From NCBI RefSeq assembly GCF_015689195.1, contig NZ_CP065044.1:4154001-4218000 (forward strand): a DNA stretch of 64,000 nt. Reading direction: 5' to 3'. Shown one piece after another: positions 21,286 to 30,822 of this stretch; within the stretch, counting starts at the first letter, position 1; every line of letters begins with the position of its first letter. The DNA is from Pectobacterium aroidearum. Its GTDB lineage: Bacteria; Pseudomonadota; Gammaproteobacteria; Enterobacterales; Enterobacteriaceae. The notes below the pieces were generated by a model. That model was not told the origin of the DNA and did not search any database. It worked only from the letters and a program-made list of their open reading frames with translations. Position numbers and translations under genes: made by a program.

Positions 21286-21697
21286 CCTGGCGCAAGCCTT
21301 TAAAATTGAACAGGCCAGCCATGCCTTCCCGTGGACGGAAAAAACGTTTGTCAGCAATCAGGGAGAACGTTATTTCAACATCAAACTGAACCATGACGGT
21401 CAGCTTGCCGCTTACGCCATTACCCAGGTCGTGCTGGATGAAGCGACATTGTTCAATATTGCCGTACACCCCGATCACCAACGTCAGGGATTGGGTCGCC
21501 AACTGTTGGAACACCTGATCGACGAAATGGAGCGACGCGGAATTCTGACGCTGTGGCTGGAAGTCCGCGAATCAAACGCACGTGCCATCGCGCTGTATGA
21601 GAGTCTGGGATTCAACGAAGTCTCCGTGCGCCGTGATTATTACCCTACGGCACAAGGTAGAGAAGACGCGATTCTCATGGCGCTGCCGCTCGGCTAA
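21254..21697 (+). CDS. rimI: Ribosomal protein S18 alanine N-acetyltransferase
   Basis: A GNAT acetyltransferase that acetylates the N-terminal alanine of ribosomal protein S18. The 147-residue product starts MNTISSLTPADLAQAF inside the 3' end of holD and matches the E. coli length (148). The acetyl-CoA loop is HPDHQRQGLGRQLLEHL, and the C-terminal Y-rich catalytic segment is ALYESLGFNEVSVRRDYYPT. The longer upstream frame is holD coding sequence read out of phase, so the ATG at 21254 is preferred. An ERIC element starts 29 bases after the stop. Confidence 0.94.
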   Translation: MNTISSLTPADLAQAFKIEQASHAFPWTEKTFVSNQGERYFNIKLNHDGQLAAYAITQVVLDEATLFNIAVHPDHQRQGLGRQLLEHLIDEMERRGILTLWLEVRESNARAIALYESLGFNEVSVRRDYYPTAQGREDAILMALPLG

Positions 21698-21725
21698 CCT
21701 CTTTATCTTTATCTTTATCTATATC

Positions 21726-21852
<127 letters not shown>

Positions 21853-22027
21853 CGGCGGGTGCCATAATGTGCGCCCCGTCCCGCTCTGCCTTTTTTCCTG
21901 CCAGAAAAATCCTCGCAACGTGATCGCTACAAATAAAACATTGTTTCTTTTTTATCATAATAACATTCCATTTCATGTTTCTGGTTTACAGGCATGCATG
22001 GTTTATCCGTTATCAACGAGGAATAAT

Positions 22028-22507
22028 ATGAAAAAATACACTCTGGCTACGACGCTTCTGTGCGGCTTATTCTCTCTTTCCGCTTACGCGGTACAAGTAA
22101 CGGCGGTGACAGCCTCCGCTTATGATTCAGACAAGGGCCACAAGCCAGCCAACATTGCCGATGGCGACGTAAAAACGCGCTGGGCGGCAAATGGTGAGAG
22201 CTGGGTTCAGTTAGAACTGGATAAAGAACAATCGGTTGAGAACTTTGTTCTTGTTCCTTTCAAAGCGGACGAGCGCAAACTGAAGTTCTCCGTCTCCTAC
22301 TCCACCGACGGTAAAACCTGGAAAAAGCTAGCTGACAATCTGGTCACCTCCAGCAATGCCAAAGACGGTGAAAAATTCACTTTCCCTGCCGTTAAAGCCA
22401 AGTTCTTCAAACTGGATACGTTTGGCACCGATGTAAACAAATGGAGCGCGATCAACGAGATCAGCTTTAACAGCGCTGCACAGGTTCCTGCTCAGGCCAT
22501 TAAGTAA
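22028..22507 (+). CDS. Secreted F5/8 type C (discoidin/CBM32-like) protein
   Basis: A 159-residue exported protein. Residues 1-22 form a signal peptide (MKKYTLATTLLCGLFSLSAYA). The remainder is a single discoidin-type beta-sandwich: TAVTASAYDSDKGHKPANIADGDVKTRWAANGESWVQLELDK is the classic N-terminal strand set, and KFFKLDTFGTDVNKWSAINEISF the C-terminal one. Such domains bind carbohydrates or lipids, and in plant pathogens may bind plant polysaccharide, but here there is no attached catalytic domain. GAGGA precedes the ATG by about 8 bases. It is a single gene with its own terminator. Confidence 0.82.
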   Translation: MKKYTLATTLLCGLFSLSAYAVQVTAVTASAYDSDKGHKPANIADGDVKTRWAANGESWVQLELDKEQSVENFVLVPFKADERKLKFSVSYSTDGKTWKKLADNLVTSSNAKDGEKFTFPAVKAKFFKLDTFGTDVNKWSAINEISFNSAAQVPAQAIK

Positions 22508-22514
22508 CATTGTC

Positions 22515-22543
22515 GGCTGGCCTGACGTTGAGGCCAGCCTTTT
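22515..22543 (+). terminator. Rho-independent terminator after the discoidin-domain gene
   Basis: GGCTGGCCT / AGGCCAGCC, a 9-bp perfect stem with a 7-base loop, is followed directly by TTTT, 8 bases after the stop codon. Confidence 0.88.
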
Positions 22544-22665
22544 CCGATAGCGTTGAGTCGCATCACGCCCGATGCCGCTACCGAACGTGATGCATTTCCG
22601 CTTTACTACCCACGCGTTTCTTACGCGTCCTCGCCCCCCATCGGTACCCACATTTTCCTTAGCGT

Positions 22666-22684
22666 TGAAATAAAAATCATTCTC
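22666..22684. promoter_or_regulatory. Candidate Fur box upstream of the FecI-type sigma gene
   Basis: The right half ATCATTCTC matches the Fur box at 8 of 9 positions and the full 19-mer at about 13 of 19. It lies 55 bases before the sigma factor start, where it would make the iron uptake locus iron-repressed. Confidence 0.5.
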
Positions 22685-22738
22685 AACTAAGATGCGCCTG
22701 AAATTTGACCTCCTATCGTTCCGGTTCAGGCACCAGAC

Positions 22739-23281
22739 ATGTCATCAGCCAATATTGATACCTCAGCAGATATGCATCAGCTCTATTGCCAGCATCATGG
22801 CTGGTTGCAGGGGCTATTACGCAAACGGCTGGGGAATCTGTGTGATGCGGCCGATCTGGCGCAGGATGTCTTTGTACGGCTCTTGCTGAAGCCACGTCAG
22901 TTCGACAGCCACGCGGGTGCGCGGGCTTATCTGAGCGTGATGGCGCAAGGCATGTGCGTCGATCTCTGGCGCAAGCGGGAAATCGAGCGCGTCTGGCTCG
23001 CCTCGCTCGCCGAACAGCCGGAGCCGGTTGCCCTGTCAGCGGAAGACAGCAATATCATTCTCGAAACCCTGTATCAGGTCGATGCCATGTTGCGTGCGCT
23101 GCCCGAGAAGGTGCGTGCCGCTTTTATCATGGCGCAGGTACAGGGACGCCCCTATCGGGACATTGCCGATGCGCTGGGCGTTTCCGAACGCATGGTGAAA
23201 AAATACATGGCGCAAGCCATGCTGCATTGTGTGCTGCTGGAAGCGGAGATAGACGCGGACGGTCAGGACGCTCGTTCATGA
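22739..23281 (+). CDS. ECF sigma factor, FecI type
   Basis: A 180-residue extracytoplasmic-function sigma factor. Region 2 is visible in CDAADLAQDVFVRLLLKP and YLSVMAQGMCVDLWRKREIE, and the region 4 HTH in LPEKVRAAFIMAQVQGRPYRDIADALGVSERMVKKYMAQAML. FecI-type factors direct transcription of a siderophore receptor gene after a signal passes from the occupied receptor through FecR. The stop overlaps the FecR-type gene start (ATGA), and a Fur-like box is upstream. The start MSSANIDTSADMHQLY gives the normal length. Confidence 0.93.
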   Translation: MSSANIDTSADMHQLYCQHHGWLQGLLRKRLGNLCDAADLAQDVFVRLLLKPRQFDSHAGARAYLSVMAQGMCVDLWRKREIERVWLASLAEQPEPVALSAEDSNIILETLYQVDAMLRALPEKVRAAFIMAQVQGRPYRDIADALGVSERMVKKYMAQAMLHCVLLEAEIDADGQDARS

Positions 23282-24255
23282 ATAACCCCAGCCTGAACAA
23301 ACCCAGCTTTATTGCCTTGCAGGAGGCGTCACAGTGGTACGCCCAACTGTGCGATCGGGAACCTGGCGATGAGCACTATCATCACTGGCAGCGCTGGATG
23401 GACGAAAGCGAGGAGCACCGCCATGCGTGGGAGTTCGTGCTCACGGTCAGCCAGCGTTTCCAGCCGCTGCGTGGCGATGGCCAACAACCCGCGCTGGATA
23501 CGTTGCTGCACAAACCTGCGTCGATGACACGTCGTCGCGCGCTCAAACTCGCTGCGCTGCTCAGCACCGGCACACTCCTCTCCTGGCTGACTTACCGCCA
23601 CACGCCGCTAAAAGACTCGCTGCTGGCGATGACGGCCGATCATCACAGCGCGGTAGGAGAAATCAAATCGCTGACGTTACCGGACAACACCCGGCTGTGG
23701 CTGAATACCGCCAGCGCGATTGATATCCGCTACAGCGACCAGCGGCGGGAAATCGCCCTGCTGGCCGGGGACATTCTGATTGAGACCGCTGCCGACGCGC
23801 GACCTTTCTTTGTCACCACCGCGCAAGGGCGCATGCAGGCACTGGGCACGCGTTTTAGCGTCGCGCAAGAGCCGGAGGCCACCACGCTGACCGTTTACCA
23901 ACATGCGGTCGATGCCAACGCCAAATACGCCTCTGCCGCACGTCGGGTTAACGCTGGCTACCATCTGCGCTTCAATGCCGACGGTCAGGGTAACATTTTG
24001 CCCAATCAGCAGAACGATGCCGACTGGTCACACGGCAGGCTACAGGCGGACAACATGCCGCTGGGAGAGGTTGTAGCGCAGTTGTCTCGCTATCGTCATG
24101 GCTATCTGGCGTGCCAACCCGCCATTGCCGATTTACGCGTGATGGGCACCTTCCCCTTAACCGATACCGACATGGCGCTGAACATGCTGGAGCAAGCCTT
24201 CCCGGTTCGCATCCATCGCCGTTTTCCGTGGTGGGTGACCGTCGAACCGCGCTGA
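23278..24255 (+). CDS. FecR-type transmembrane sigma regulator
   Basis: A 325-residue FecR homologue overlapping the sigma gene by 4 bases. The cytoplasmic N-terminus has the DUF4880-like EASQWYAQL...RWMDESEEHRHAWEFV. A single membrane segment follows near residues 90-105 (ALKLAALLSTGTLLSWLTY). The periplasmic part contains the FecR core (LTLPDNTRLWLNTASAIDIRY, LLAGDILIETA, GRMQALGTRFSV). It transmits the receptor-loaded signal across the membrane and activates the partner sigma factor. A longer in-frame extension into the sigma gene is not used; the ATG at 23278 gives the family N-terminus. Confidence 0.93.
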   Translation: MNNPSLNKPSFIALQEASQWYAQLCDREPGDEHYHHWQRWMDESEEHRHAWEFVLTVSQRFQPLRGDGQQPALDTLLHKPASMTRRRALKLAALLSTGTLLSWLTYRHTPLKDSLLAMTADHHSAVGEIKSLTLPDNTRLWLNTASAIDIRYSDQRREIALLAGDILIETAADARPFFVTTAQGRMQALGTRFSVAQEPEATTLTVYQHAVDANAKYASAARRVNAGYHLRFNADGQGNILPNQQNDADWSHGRLQADNMPLGEVVAQLSRYRHGYLACQPAIADLRVMGTFPLTDTDMALNMLEQAFPVRIHRRFPWWVTVEPR

Positions 24256-24401
24256 TATCGTCCGCATAACCGTCCCCTTTCCGGATACTGCTTTTTAGGG
24301 GACAGATAAAAAATTTTCTCTTTTGAGTTCCCCTTTTCCTGCTGTCGTTCGATTCACAGTAAAACCACCAATTTTTACTCTGGGTCAGAAGGCGAATTTT
24401 C

Positions 24402-26897
24402 ATGGCATTGATTCCATTTTTCTCAACACAGCGCACTCCTTCCAAACTGGCGATTGCCGTTCATCTGCTACTGTGCGGCGCACCGCTTTTCGCGCATTCC
24501 ACCGCAACCGCCGCAGAAACAGCAGCAGTGGCGGCAACCAAAACCTACGCAATTCCTGCCGGACCGCTTAACCAGCAGCTAAACCAGTTTGCCGCCCAAT
24601 CGGGCGTTTATCTGGTCGGCGATGCACAGTTGGCGACAGGAAAAACCGGTCCGTCCCTGCAAGGGAATTACAGCGTCGATGGCGGATTTTCGGCTCTGCT
24701 AGCCGGAAGCGGACTTCAGGTGATTCCGCAGCCTAACGGCGCCTGGCGCTTACAGAGAATACCGCAGGGAGATGAGATGCTGGTCGTAGCGGGGGTCAAT
24801 CGCAACGGCGTGACCGAAGGCACCCAGTCCTACACCACGCGCAGCATGAACACCGCGACACAGCTGAACCTGTCGCCGCGAGAAACGCCGCAGTCGGTGA
24901 GCGTCGTGACGCGCCAGCGTATGGACGATCAGAATATGACCTCGCTGGATGAAGCCATGAAGCAAACCACCGGCATTAACGTGGTCAATCAGAATAGCTT
25001 TCAAGTGAAATACGAGTCACGCGCGTTCGCGATGGACAATATCAAAGAGGATGGCGTCAACCAGTCGTCGCAAAATAGCGTAATGAACGCCTTTCAATCG
25101 ACCAGTGAATCACCCGATCTGGCGATTTACGATCGCGTCGAAGTTCTGCGTGGCGCTTCAGGTCTAACACAGGGCAGCGGGGAACCCGGCGGCACCGTCA
25201 ATCTGGTACGTAAAAAACCGACCTACGAATTTCAGGCGTCTGCCAGTGCAGGAATCGGAAGTTGGGACAATTACCGCAGCGAGATAGATGTTTCCGGTCC
25301 ACTCAATGACGATGCCAGCCTGCGCGGCCGTCTGGTGGGCGTATACCAAGACAAACAGAGCTTCACGGATTATGTCGGCAGCGAACGTAAGGTACTGTTC
25401 GGGACGTTAGCCTGGGATATCACACCCGATACCACCGTGACAACAGGAATGAATTGGCAGAAAACGGATGTAGTGCCCGATCTTTATGGCGTGCCTTTCG
25501 GCACCGATAAGAGCAACTTACACCTTCCGCGTTCAACGTTTCTGGGGGCGAGTTGGAACCGGATTAATTTTGAAAGAATTAATCCCTTTGCGGAATTAGA
25601 GCATCGCTTTAGCAACGACTGGACACTAAAAAGTGCGCTCAACTACACACGAGCCACGTCGAAAGAACGCTATATCGGTATTATGAACGGTACGGCAGGC
25701 GTTAACCCGCAAACCGGTGTTAGCCGGTTAAACAATGCGCTGCACTATGACAACAAGAGCGATCAATGGGGCTATAACCTCAGTGTGAGTGGTCCGTTTG
25801 AGCTATTGGGACGTAGCCATGAGCTGGTGTTCGGCGGTGACTATCAGAAAGAGAACTTCGACAACGCTATTGGCCGTATTGCTAACACCACCAGTGCCAA
25901 TATCTATAATTGGGATCCTAACTCAGTCGCAGAACCCGATTGGTCGAACCTTAGCCTCTACAGTTCCCGTTATAGAGAACAATATAATATTTATCAGCGC
26001 GGGCTGTTTACTACCACACGCTGGGAGCTGGCCGATGACTGGAAACTCATCCTCGGCGGTCGCTACAGCGCTTATAGCTACGACTACTATTACGATAACC
26101 AGCGCAACACCAGCGACAAAGAATACAGCAGCCTGCACGTTCGCGATAAATTTGTCCCTTATAGCGGCCTGCTATGGAATTTTGCCGACAATTACACCTG
26201 GTATGCCAGCTATGCTGAAATCTATAAACCACAGAGTGCACGCGATAAGGACGGTAAGCTGCTGCCCGCCATTACCGGCACCAACTATGAAACCGGCGTT
26301 AAAGGGGAGTTTTTTGACGGCGATCTGAATGCTTCACTGGCACTGTTCCGCATTATTCAGTCCAACCGTGCGATCACCGAAGCAGACAGCTCCGTTTGCC
26401 AAGATCCTAATAGCGGCTGTTCCCGTGCCGAAGGCAAAGTACGCAGTCAAGGCGTTGAACTGGATGTCACAGGGCAACTGGCTGAAGGCTGGCAGATTCA
26501 GACGGGTTATACCCTGACTAACAGTAAATATCTGGAAGCATCAGAGAGTGATAAAGCGGCACAGTTCAGCCCACGTACGCCGAAGCATATGTTCAAGCTG
26601 TACACCTCATACAATCTGCCGGGTGAGCTGAATCAATGGACGATTGGCGCGGGCATGACCGCCCAAACGGGTACACAAACTTATCCCAACCGCGCTTTTG
26701 GCCTGTCTCAGGGCGGTTATACGCTGTGGAACGCGAATGTTCGCTATCAGTACAGCAAGAACCTGAGCTTTAATCTGGTGGGCAATAACCTGACGGATAA
26801 AACTTACTTCTTAAACCTGAACAACCGCCACCGCAGCGGCAACAACTATTACGGCGATCCGCGTAATTTCATGTTGACCGCAAAGTGGAATTTCTAA
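24402..26897 (+). CDS. TonB-dependent siderophore receptor with signalling (STN) domain
   Basis: An 831-residue outer-membrane transducer of the FpvA/FhuE-like ferric-siderophore group. After a signal peptide (about residues 1-38) comes an STN signalling domain (AIPAGPLNQQLNQFAAQSGVYLVGDAQL, to about 115), a TonB-box-like segment (DEMLVVAGV), the plug with RETPQSVSVVTRQRMDDQ and EVLRGASGLTQGSGEPGGTVNLVRKKP, and a 22-strand barrel ending in the required aromatic residue (MLTAKWNF). The STN domain and adjacent FecI/FecR genes show it is a signal-transducing receptor. The siderophore is unknown; the plug resembles hydroxamate/pyoverdine receptors (inference). Confidence 0.94.
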   Translation: MALIPFFSTQRTPSKLAIAVHLLLCGAPLFAHSTATAAETAAVAATKTYAIPAGPLNQQLNQFAAQSGVYLVGDAQLATGKTGPSLQGNYSVDGGFSALLAGSGLQVIPQPNGAWRLQRIPQGDEMLVVAGVNRNGVTEGTQSYTTRSMNTATQLNLSPRETPQSVSVVTRQRMDDQNMTSLDEAMKQTTGINVVNQNSFQVKYESRAFAMDNIKEDGVNQSSQNSVMNAFQSTSESPDLAIYDRVEVLRGASGLTQGSGEPGGTVNLVRKKPTYEFQASASAGIGSWDNYRSEIDVSGPLNDDASLRGRLVGVYQDKQSFTDYVGSERKVLFGTLAWDITPDTTVTTGMNWQKTDVVPDLYGVPFGTDKSNLHLPRSTFLGASWNRINFERINPFAELEHRFSNDWTLKSALNYTRATSKERYIGIMNGTAGVNPQTGVSRLNNALHYDNKSDQWGYNLSVSGPFELLGRSHELVFGGDYQKENFDNAIGRIANTTSANIYNWDPNSVAEPDWSNLSLYSSRYREQYNIYQRGLFTTTRWELADDWKLILGGRYSAYSYDYYYDNQRNTSDKEYSSLHVRDKFVPYSGLLWNFADNYTWYASYAEIYKPQSARDKDGKLLPAITGTNYETGVKGEFFDGDLNASLALFRIIQSNRAITEADSSVCQDPNSGCSRAEGKVRSQGVELDVTGQLAEGWQIQTGYTLTNSKYLEASESDKAAQFSPRTPKHMFKLYTSYNLPGELNQWTIGAGMTAQTGTQTYPNRAFGLSQGGYTLWNANVRYQYSKNLSFNLVGNNLTDKTYFLNLNNRHRSGNNYYGDPRNFMLTAKWNF

Positions 26898-26906
26898 GCG
26901 AATATG

Positions 26907-26928
26907 CCTGCCAGCCTCTGCTGGCAGG
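26907..26928 (+). other. Intergenic hairpin between receptor and ABC gene
   Basis: CCTGCCAGC-CTCT-GCTGGCAGG, a 9-bp perfect stem with a tetraloop, begins 10 bases after the receptor stop and ends 18 bases before the ABC gene start. There is no T-run, so an mRNA-stabilising or attenuating hairpin is more likely than a terminator. Confidence 0.6.
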
Positions 26929-26945
26929 CCATCGCTCACCCCATT

Positions 26946-28694
26946 ATGCAAACGCTTAAACGCTTTTATTCTCTGGTCGCATCTTTCTGGCTGACGACAC
27001 GCGCCATGCTGTTGTGGTTATTGCTGTTGCTGATTATGAGCCTGACGCTCTCCGTCGTCTGGATCAGCGTGCAGTACAATAACTGGAGCAGGGATTTTTA
27101 CGACGCGCTGGCCGACTACTTTCAGCACGCCTCCATCTACGATATGGCGGTGCGCTATCTGGCCTATACGCTGCTGTTCGTGTTGGTGATCATCTGCGGC
27201 AACTGGCTCAAGAAACAGCTGATTATCCGCTGGCGCGATACCATGACGCATCAGTATGAGCAGGATTGGCTGCGCAATCACGCCCACTATCAGCTCAGTG
27301 CCGGGCTGGATAACCCCGATCAGCGTATCGCGGAAGATATTCGCCTGCTGATCGAACAAAGCCTCGAACTCCTGCTCTCGTTGCTGAAAAATACCGCCCG
27401 CTTTTTCTCTTTTATCGCCATTCTATGGCAGCTTTCCGGCGTTCATACTTTCACATTAAGCGGCTATACCATCACGATACACGGCTATCTGGTGTGGATT
27501 GCCCTCGCCTACGCCGCCCTCGCCAGCGTGGTCACACATCGGCTGGGGCACCGCCTGCACAAACTGAATATTGAACGTCAGCGGGCGGAGGCCGACTACC
27601 GCGCCACGCTGCTGCGGGTGCGGGATAACAGCGAACAAATTGCGTTTTATCAGGGGAGTGACGCCGAGCAGCAGCGGATGCGGCAACATTTCCTGCCCAT
27701 CGTGCAAAACTGGCAGCGCCTAATGGCGCGGGAATTTCGGCTGGAAAGCTTTACTACCAGCTATTTCCGTTTCAGCCTGATTATTCCGGTGTTCGCTACT
27801 CTGCCGCTGTTTCTTGCTCGTCAGGTTAGCCTTGGGGCGATTATGCAGGCGCGATCCGCCTTCGGCTATGTGCTGGATGCCTTTGGCTGGTTTATCGATG
27901 CCTATCGTCAGCTAGTTCAATGGTCTTCCACCATTGAGCGGCTGTGGGAATTCCAGCAGCGCTTACAGCAGTTGCCTGCACCAGAGACGCCGCGTCATGA
28001 AGGTCATGCCCTGTCTATCAACGTGCTATCCGTACCGCGCCCTGATGGTTCGCCGTATTTCGCCCCGCTGACGCTCACACTTCAGGCTGGCGAATGGGCG
28101 GCGTTCAGCGCAGCCAGCGGCACGGGAAAAACCACGCTGCTGCGTGCGCTGGCGGGATTGTGGCCTGTTTCACAAGGAGACTGGCATTTCCCCGCTGGCC
28201 ACACGCTGTTTTTGCCGCAAAAAGCCTATTTGCCGCAGGATACGCTGCGTCAGGTACTGTGTTATCCGCAAGTACAGCGAGTCGATCGCTCACAGCTCGC
28301 GAAGGTACTGGAACAAACCGGGCTGGCCTCGCTGATTCCTCGTCTGGACGACACGGCAAACTGGAGCCGGGTGCTATCGGGCGGCGAACAACAGCGCCTG
28401 TCACTCGCCCGCGCGTTGCTGCTGCGCCCGACGCTGCTTTGTCTGGATGAAGCCACCAGCCAGCTTGATGACGCAGCGGCGCTTCAGCTGTTAGATCACA
28501 TCAGGACTGCGCTGCCACGCACTATCGTGTTAGCCGTCAGCCATCAGCCTGCCGTACTGGCTTGCTTCACACATCAGATACGCTTAACGCCACTCGAGCC
28601 AGAGAAGAAAATACGCACGGAGAACAACATTGTCGATCCTTCTGTTACGGTGCCAGGGGCGGATAGACAGCAGGTTTCTTACGGCAGGATATGA
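26946..28694 (+). CDS. ABC transporter, fused membrane and ATPase domains (SbmA/YddA family)
   Basis: A 582-residue half-transporter that should work as a homodimer in the inner membrane. The first 330 residues form the six-helix SbmA/BacA-type membrane domain (SVVWISVQYNNWSRDFYDALADY is the family hallmark). The C-terminal ATPase has Walker A ASGTGKTTLL, signature LSGGEQQRLSLARAL and Walker B LLCLDEATSQ. I start at 26946; the upstream in-frame extension runs through the intergenic hairpin. E. coli yddA-yddB pairs the same kinds of proteins, so it may handle a siderophore or peptide linked to the receptor encoded upstream. The direction of transport is not evident. Confidence 0.88.
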   Translation: MQTLKRFYSLVASFWLTTRAMLLWLLLLLIMSLTLSVVWISVQYNNWSRDFYDALADYFQHASIYDMAVRYLAYTLLFVLVIICGNWLKKQLIIRWRDTMTHQYEQDWLRNHAHYQLSAGLDNPDQRIAEDIRLLIEQSLELLLSLLKNTARFFSFIAILWQLSGVHTFTLSGYTITIHGYLVWIALAYAALASVVTHRLGHRLHKLNIERQRAEADYRATLLRVRDNSEQIAFYQGSDAEQQRMRQHFLPIVQNWQRLMAREFRLESFTTSYFRFSLIIPVFATLPLFLARQVSLGAIMQARSAFGYVLDAFGWFIDAYRQLVQWSSTIERLWEFQQRLQQLPAPETPRHEGHALSINVLSVPRPDGSPYFAPLTLTLQAGEWAAFSAASGTGKTTLLRALAGLWPVSQGDWHFPAGHTLFLPQKAYLPQDTLRQVLCYPQVQRVDRSQLAKVLEQTGLASLIPRLDDTANWSRVLSGGEQQRLSLARALLLRPTLLCLDEATSQLDDAAALQLLDHIRTALPRTIVLAVSHQPAVLACFTHQIRLTPLEPEKKIRTENNIVDPSVTVPGADRQQVSYGRI

Positions 28695-28704
28695 AGGGAA
28701 ATAT

Positions 28705-28736
28705 AGAAAAAACAGCCCGGAACGGATGTCCGGGCT
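28705..28736 (-). terminator. deoD: Rho-independent terminator of the deo operon
   Basis: AGCCCGGA / TCCGGGCT, an 8-bp perfect stem with a 7-base loop, is followed on the minus strand by GTTTTTTC. It starts 10 bases past the deoD stop. Confidence 0.9.
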
Positions 28737-28745
28737 AGTATGATA

Positions 28746-29465
28746 TTACTCGTTATCGCCCAGCAGAACGGATTCCAGCGCGATTTCGATCATCTCGTTA
28801 AACGTATTTTGACGCTCTTCTGACGTAGTCTGCGCACCCGTACGAATGTGGTCAGAAACGGTACAGATGGCCAGCGCTTTCGCACCAAACTCTGCCGCGA
28901 CGCCGTAGATACCGGCCGCTTCCATTTCCACACCCAGAATGCCGTATTTTTCCATTACGTCGAACATCTGCGGATCTGGCGTGTAGAACAGATCCGCGGA
29001 AAAGATGTTGCCTACGCGTACGGAAACATCGCGAGCTTTGGCAGCATCAACCGCATTGCGAACCATATCGAAATCGGCAATCGCCGCGTAGTCGTGATCT
29101 TTGAAACGCATGCGGTTCACTTTGGAATCCGTACAGGCGCCCATACCGATCACCACGTCGCGCAGCTTAACATCTTCACGTACTGCACCGCAGGAACCCA
29201 CGCGAATGATCTTCTTCACGCCGAATTCGGTGATCAGTTCTTTCGCATAGATTGAGCAGGAGGGGATCCCCATACCGTGACCCATCACCGAAATTTTACG
29301 GCCTTTATAGGTGCCGGTGAAACCCAGCATGCCACGCACGTTATTCACTTCGCGGGCATTTTCCAGAAAGGTTTCTGCAATGTACTTAGCGCGCAGCGGG
29401 TCGCCCGGCATCAGTACAACGTCCGCGAAATCACCCATTTCTGCATTAATATGTGGCGTAGCCAT
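28746..29465 (-). CDS. deoD: Purine-nucleoside phosphorylase
   Basis: DeoD phosphorolyses purine (deoxy)ribonucleosides to the free base and (deoxy)ribose-1-phosphate. The 239-residue length equals E. coli. The family signatures are visible: [18 protein letters not shown] (phosphate site), [56 protein letters not shown] (base/ribose site) and the catalytic Asp in TVSDHI. It is the last gene of deoCABD, 45 bases after deoB. Confidence 0.97.
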
Positions 29466-29510
29466 GCGTTTATTCCTTAATTAATCAAGTTCACGTAAAA
29501 ACGGTGTGTT

Positions 29511-30734
29511 TTACAGTATCGATTTACCGTAGTCCATAGGCGACAGGCCAAAGTAGGCCGCAACGGTCTGCCCGATATCGGCGAAGGTTTCACGGTGACC
29601 GTATGAACCCGGCTTCACGTTCGGGCCATAGATCAACACGGGGACATTCTCACGGGTGTGATCGGTACCGTGCCAGCTCGGGTCACAGCCGTGATCGGCC
29701 GTCAGAATCAGGATGTCGTCGCCTTTTACGCGGGACAGCATTTCCGGCAAGCGACGGTCAAACAGTTCCAGAGCGGCAGCATAACCCGGAATATCGCGGC
29801 GGTGGCCGTAGGCAGAATCGAAATCAACAAAGTTGGTAAATACGATGGTGTTGTCGCCCGCGCTATCCATCTCTTTCAGCGTGGCGTCAAACAGCACATC
29901 AATACCGGTCGCCTTCACTTTCTTCGTGATACCAACCTGCGCATAGATATCGGCAATCTTCCCAACGGAAACCACTTCACCGCCTTTTTCATCCACCATC
30001 TTTTTCAGAATGGTCGGCGCTGGCGGTTCAACGGCCAGATCGTGACGGTTGCCGGTACGTTCGAAGTAGCCGGGTTTGTCGCCGATAAACGGACGGGCGA
30101 TCACGCGCCCGATGTTGTAGCCCCCTTCGGTCAGCTCTTCGCGGGCAATCTCGCACAGCTCATACAGCTTATCCAGGCCGAACGTTTCTTCATGGCAGGC
30201 AATCTGGAACACCGAATCCGCAGAGGTGTAAAAAATCGGCTTACCGGTTTTCATATGCTCTTCGGCCAGTTGATCCAGAATCACCGTACCCGAAGAGTGG
30301 CAGTTGCCCAGATAGCCCGGCAGATTGGCGCGTTTCACCAATTTATCCAGCAGATCCTGCGGAAAACTGTTCTCCTCGTCTTTAAAATAGCCCCAGTCGA
30401 ACAGGACCGGCACACCGGCAATTTCCCAATGGCCAGACGGCGTATCTTTACCCGAAGAGATTTCACTGGCGTGCGCGTAAGCACCGATGATGTCCGCGTT
30501 TTCATCCAATCCTGCCGGGAATGTACCCGTTGAAGCCTCAGCGGCTTTACCCAGTCCCAGACGGCTCAGGTTCGGCAAATGCAGTGGGCCGCTGCGCCCT
30601 TTATCCGCCGTTCCTGCCGCACACGCCTGAGCGATATGGCCCAGCGTATCCGAACCCGCATCGCCAAAACGTTCTGCATCCGCACTGCTGCCGATACCAA
30701 ACGAGTCAAGAACCATAATATATGCACGTTTCAT
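29511..30734 (-). CDS. deoB: Phosphopentomutase
   Basis: DeoB converts (deoxy)ribose-1-phosphate to the 5-phosphate, feeding DeoC. The 407-residue product has the alkaline-phosphatase-superfamily metal sites: [23 protein letters not shown] at the N-terminus and [21 protein letters not shown] near the C-terminus, with [13 protein letters not shown] (phospho-Thr region) between. I start at 30734 ([10 protein letters not shown]), which has AGGAG upstream and the E. coli length. A start 6 codons earlier is possible but lacks support. It lies between deoA and deoD. Confidence 0.97.
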   Translation of the reverse strand: MKRAYIMVLDSFGIGSSADAERFGDAGSDTLGHIAQACAAGTADKGRSGPLHLPNLSRLGLGKAAEASTGTFPAGLDENADIIGAYAHASEISSGKDTPSGHWEIAGVPVLFDWGYFKDEENSFPQDLLDKLVKRANLPGYLGNCHSSGTVILDQLAEEHMKTGKPIFYTSADSVFQIACHEETFGLDKLYELCEIAREELTEGGYNIGRVIARPFIGDKPGYFERTGNRHDLAVEPPAPTILKKMVDEKGGEVVSVGKIADIYAQVGITKKVKATGIDVLFDATLKEMDSAGDNTIVFTNFVDFDSAYGHRRDIPGYAAALELFDRRLPEMLSRVKGDDILILTADHGCDPSWHGTDHTRENVPVLIYGPNVKPGSYGHRETFADIGQTVAAYFGLSPMDYGKSIL

Positions 30735-30822
30735 TCTTTCTCTCCTGCGCAACTCTGCGCTAACGCCCTGCCTACCGACAGGGGAACATCAATTCAAAAC
30801 AGCCAATAACTGACTCTGGCGA

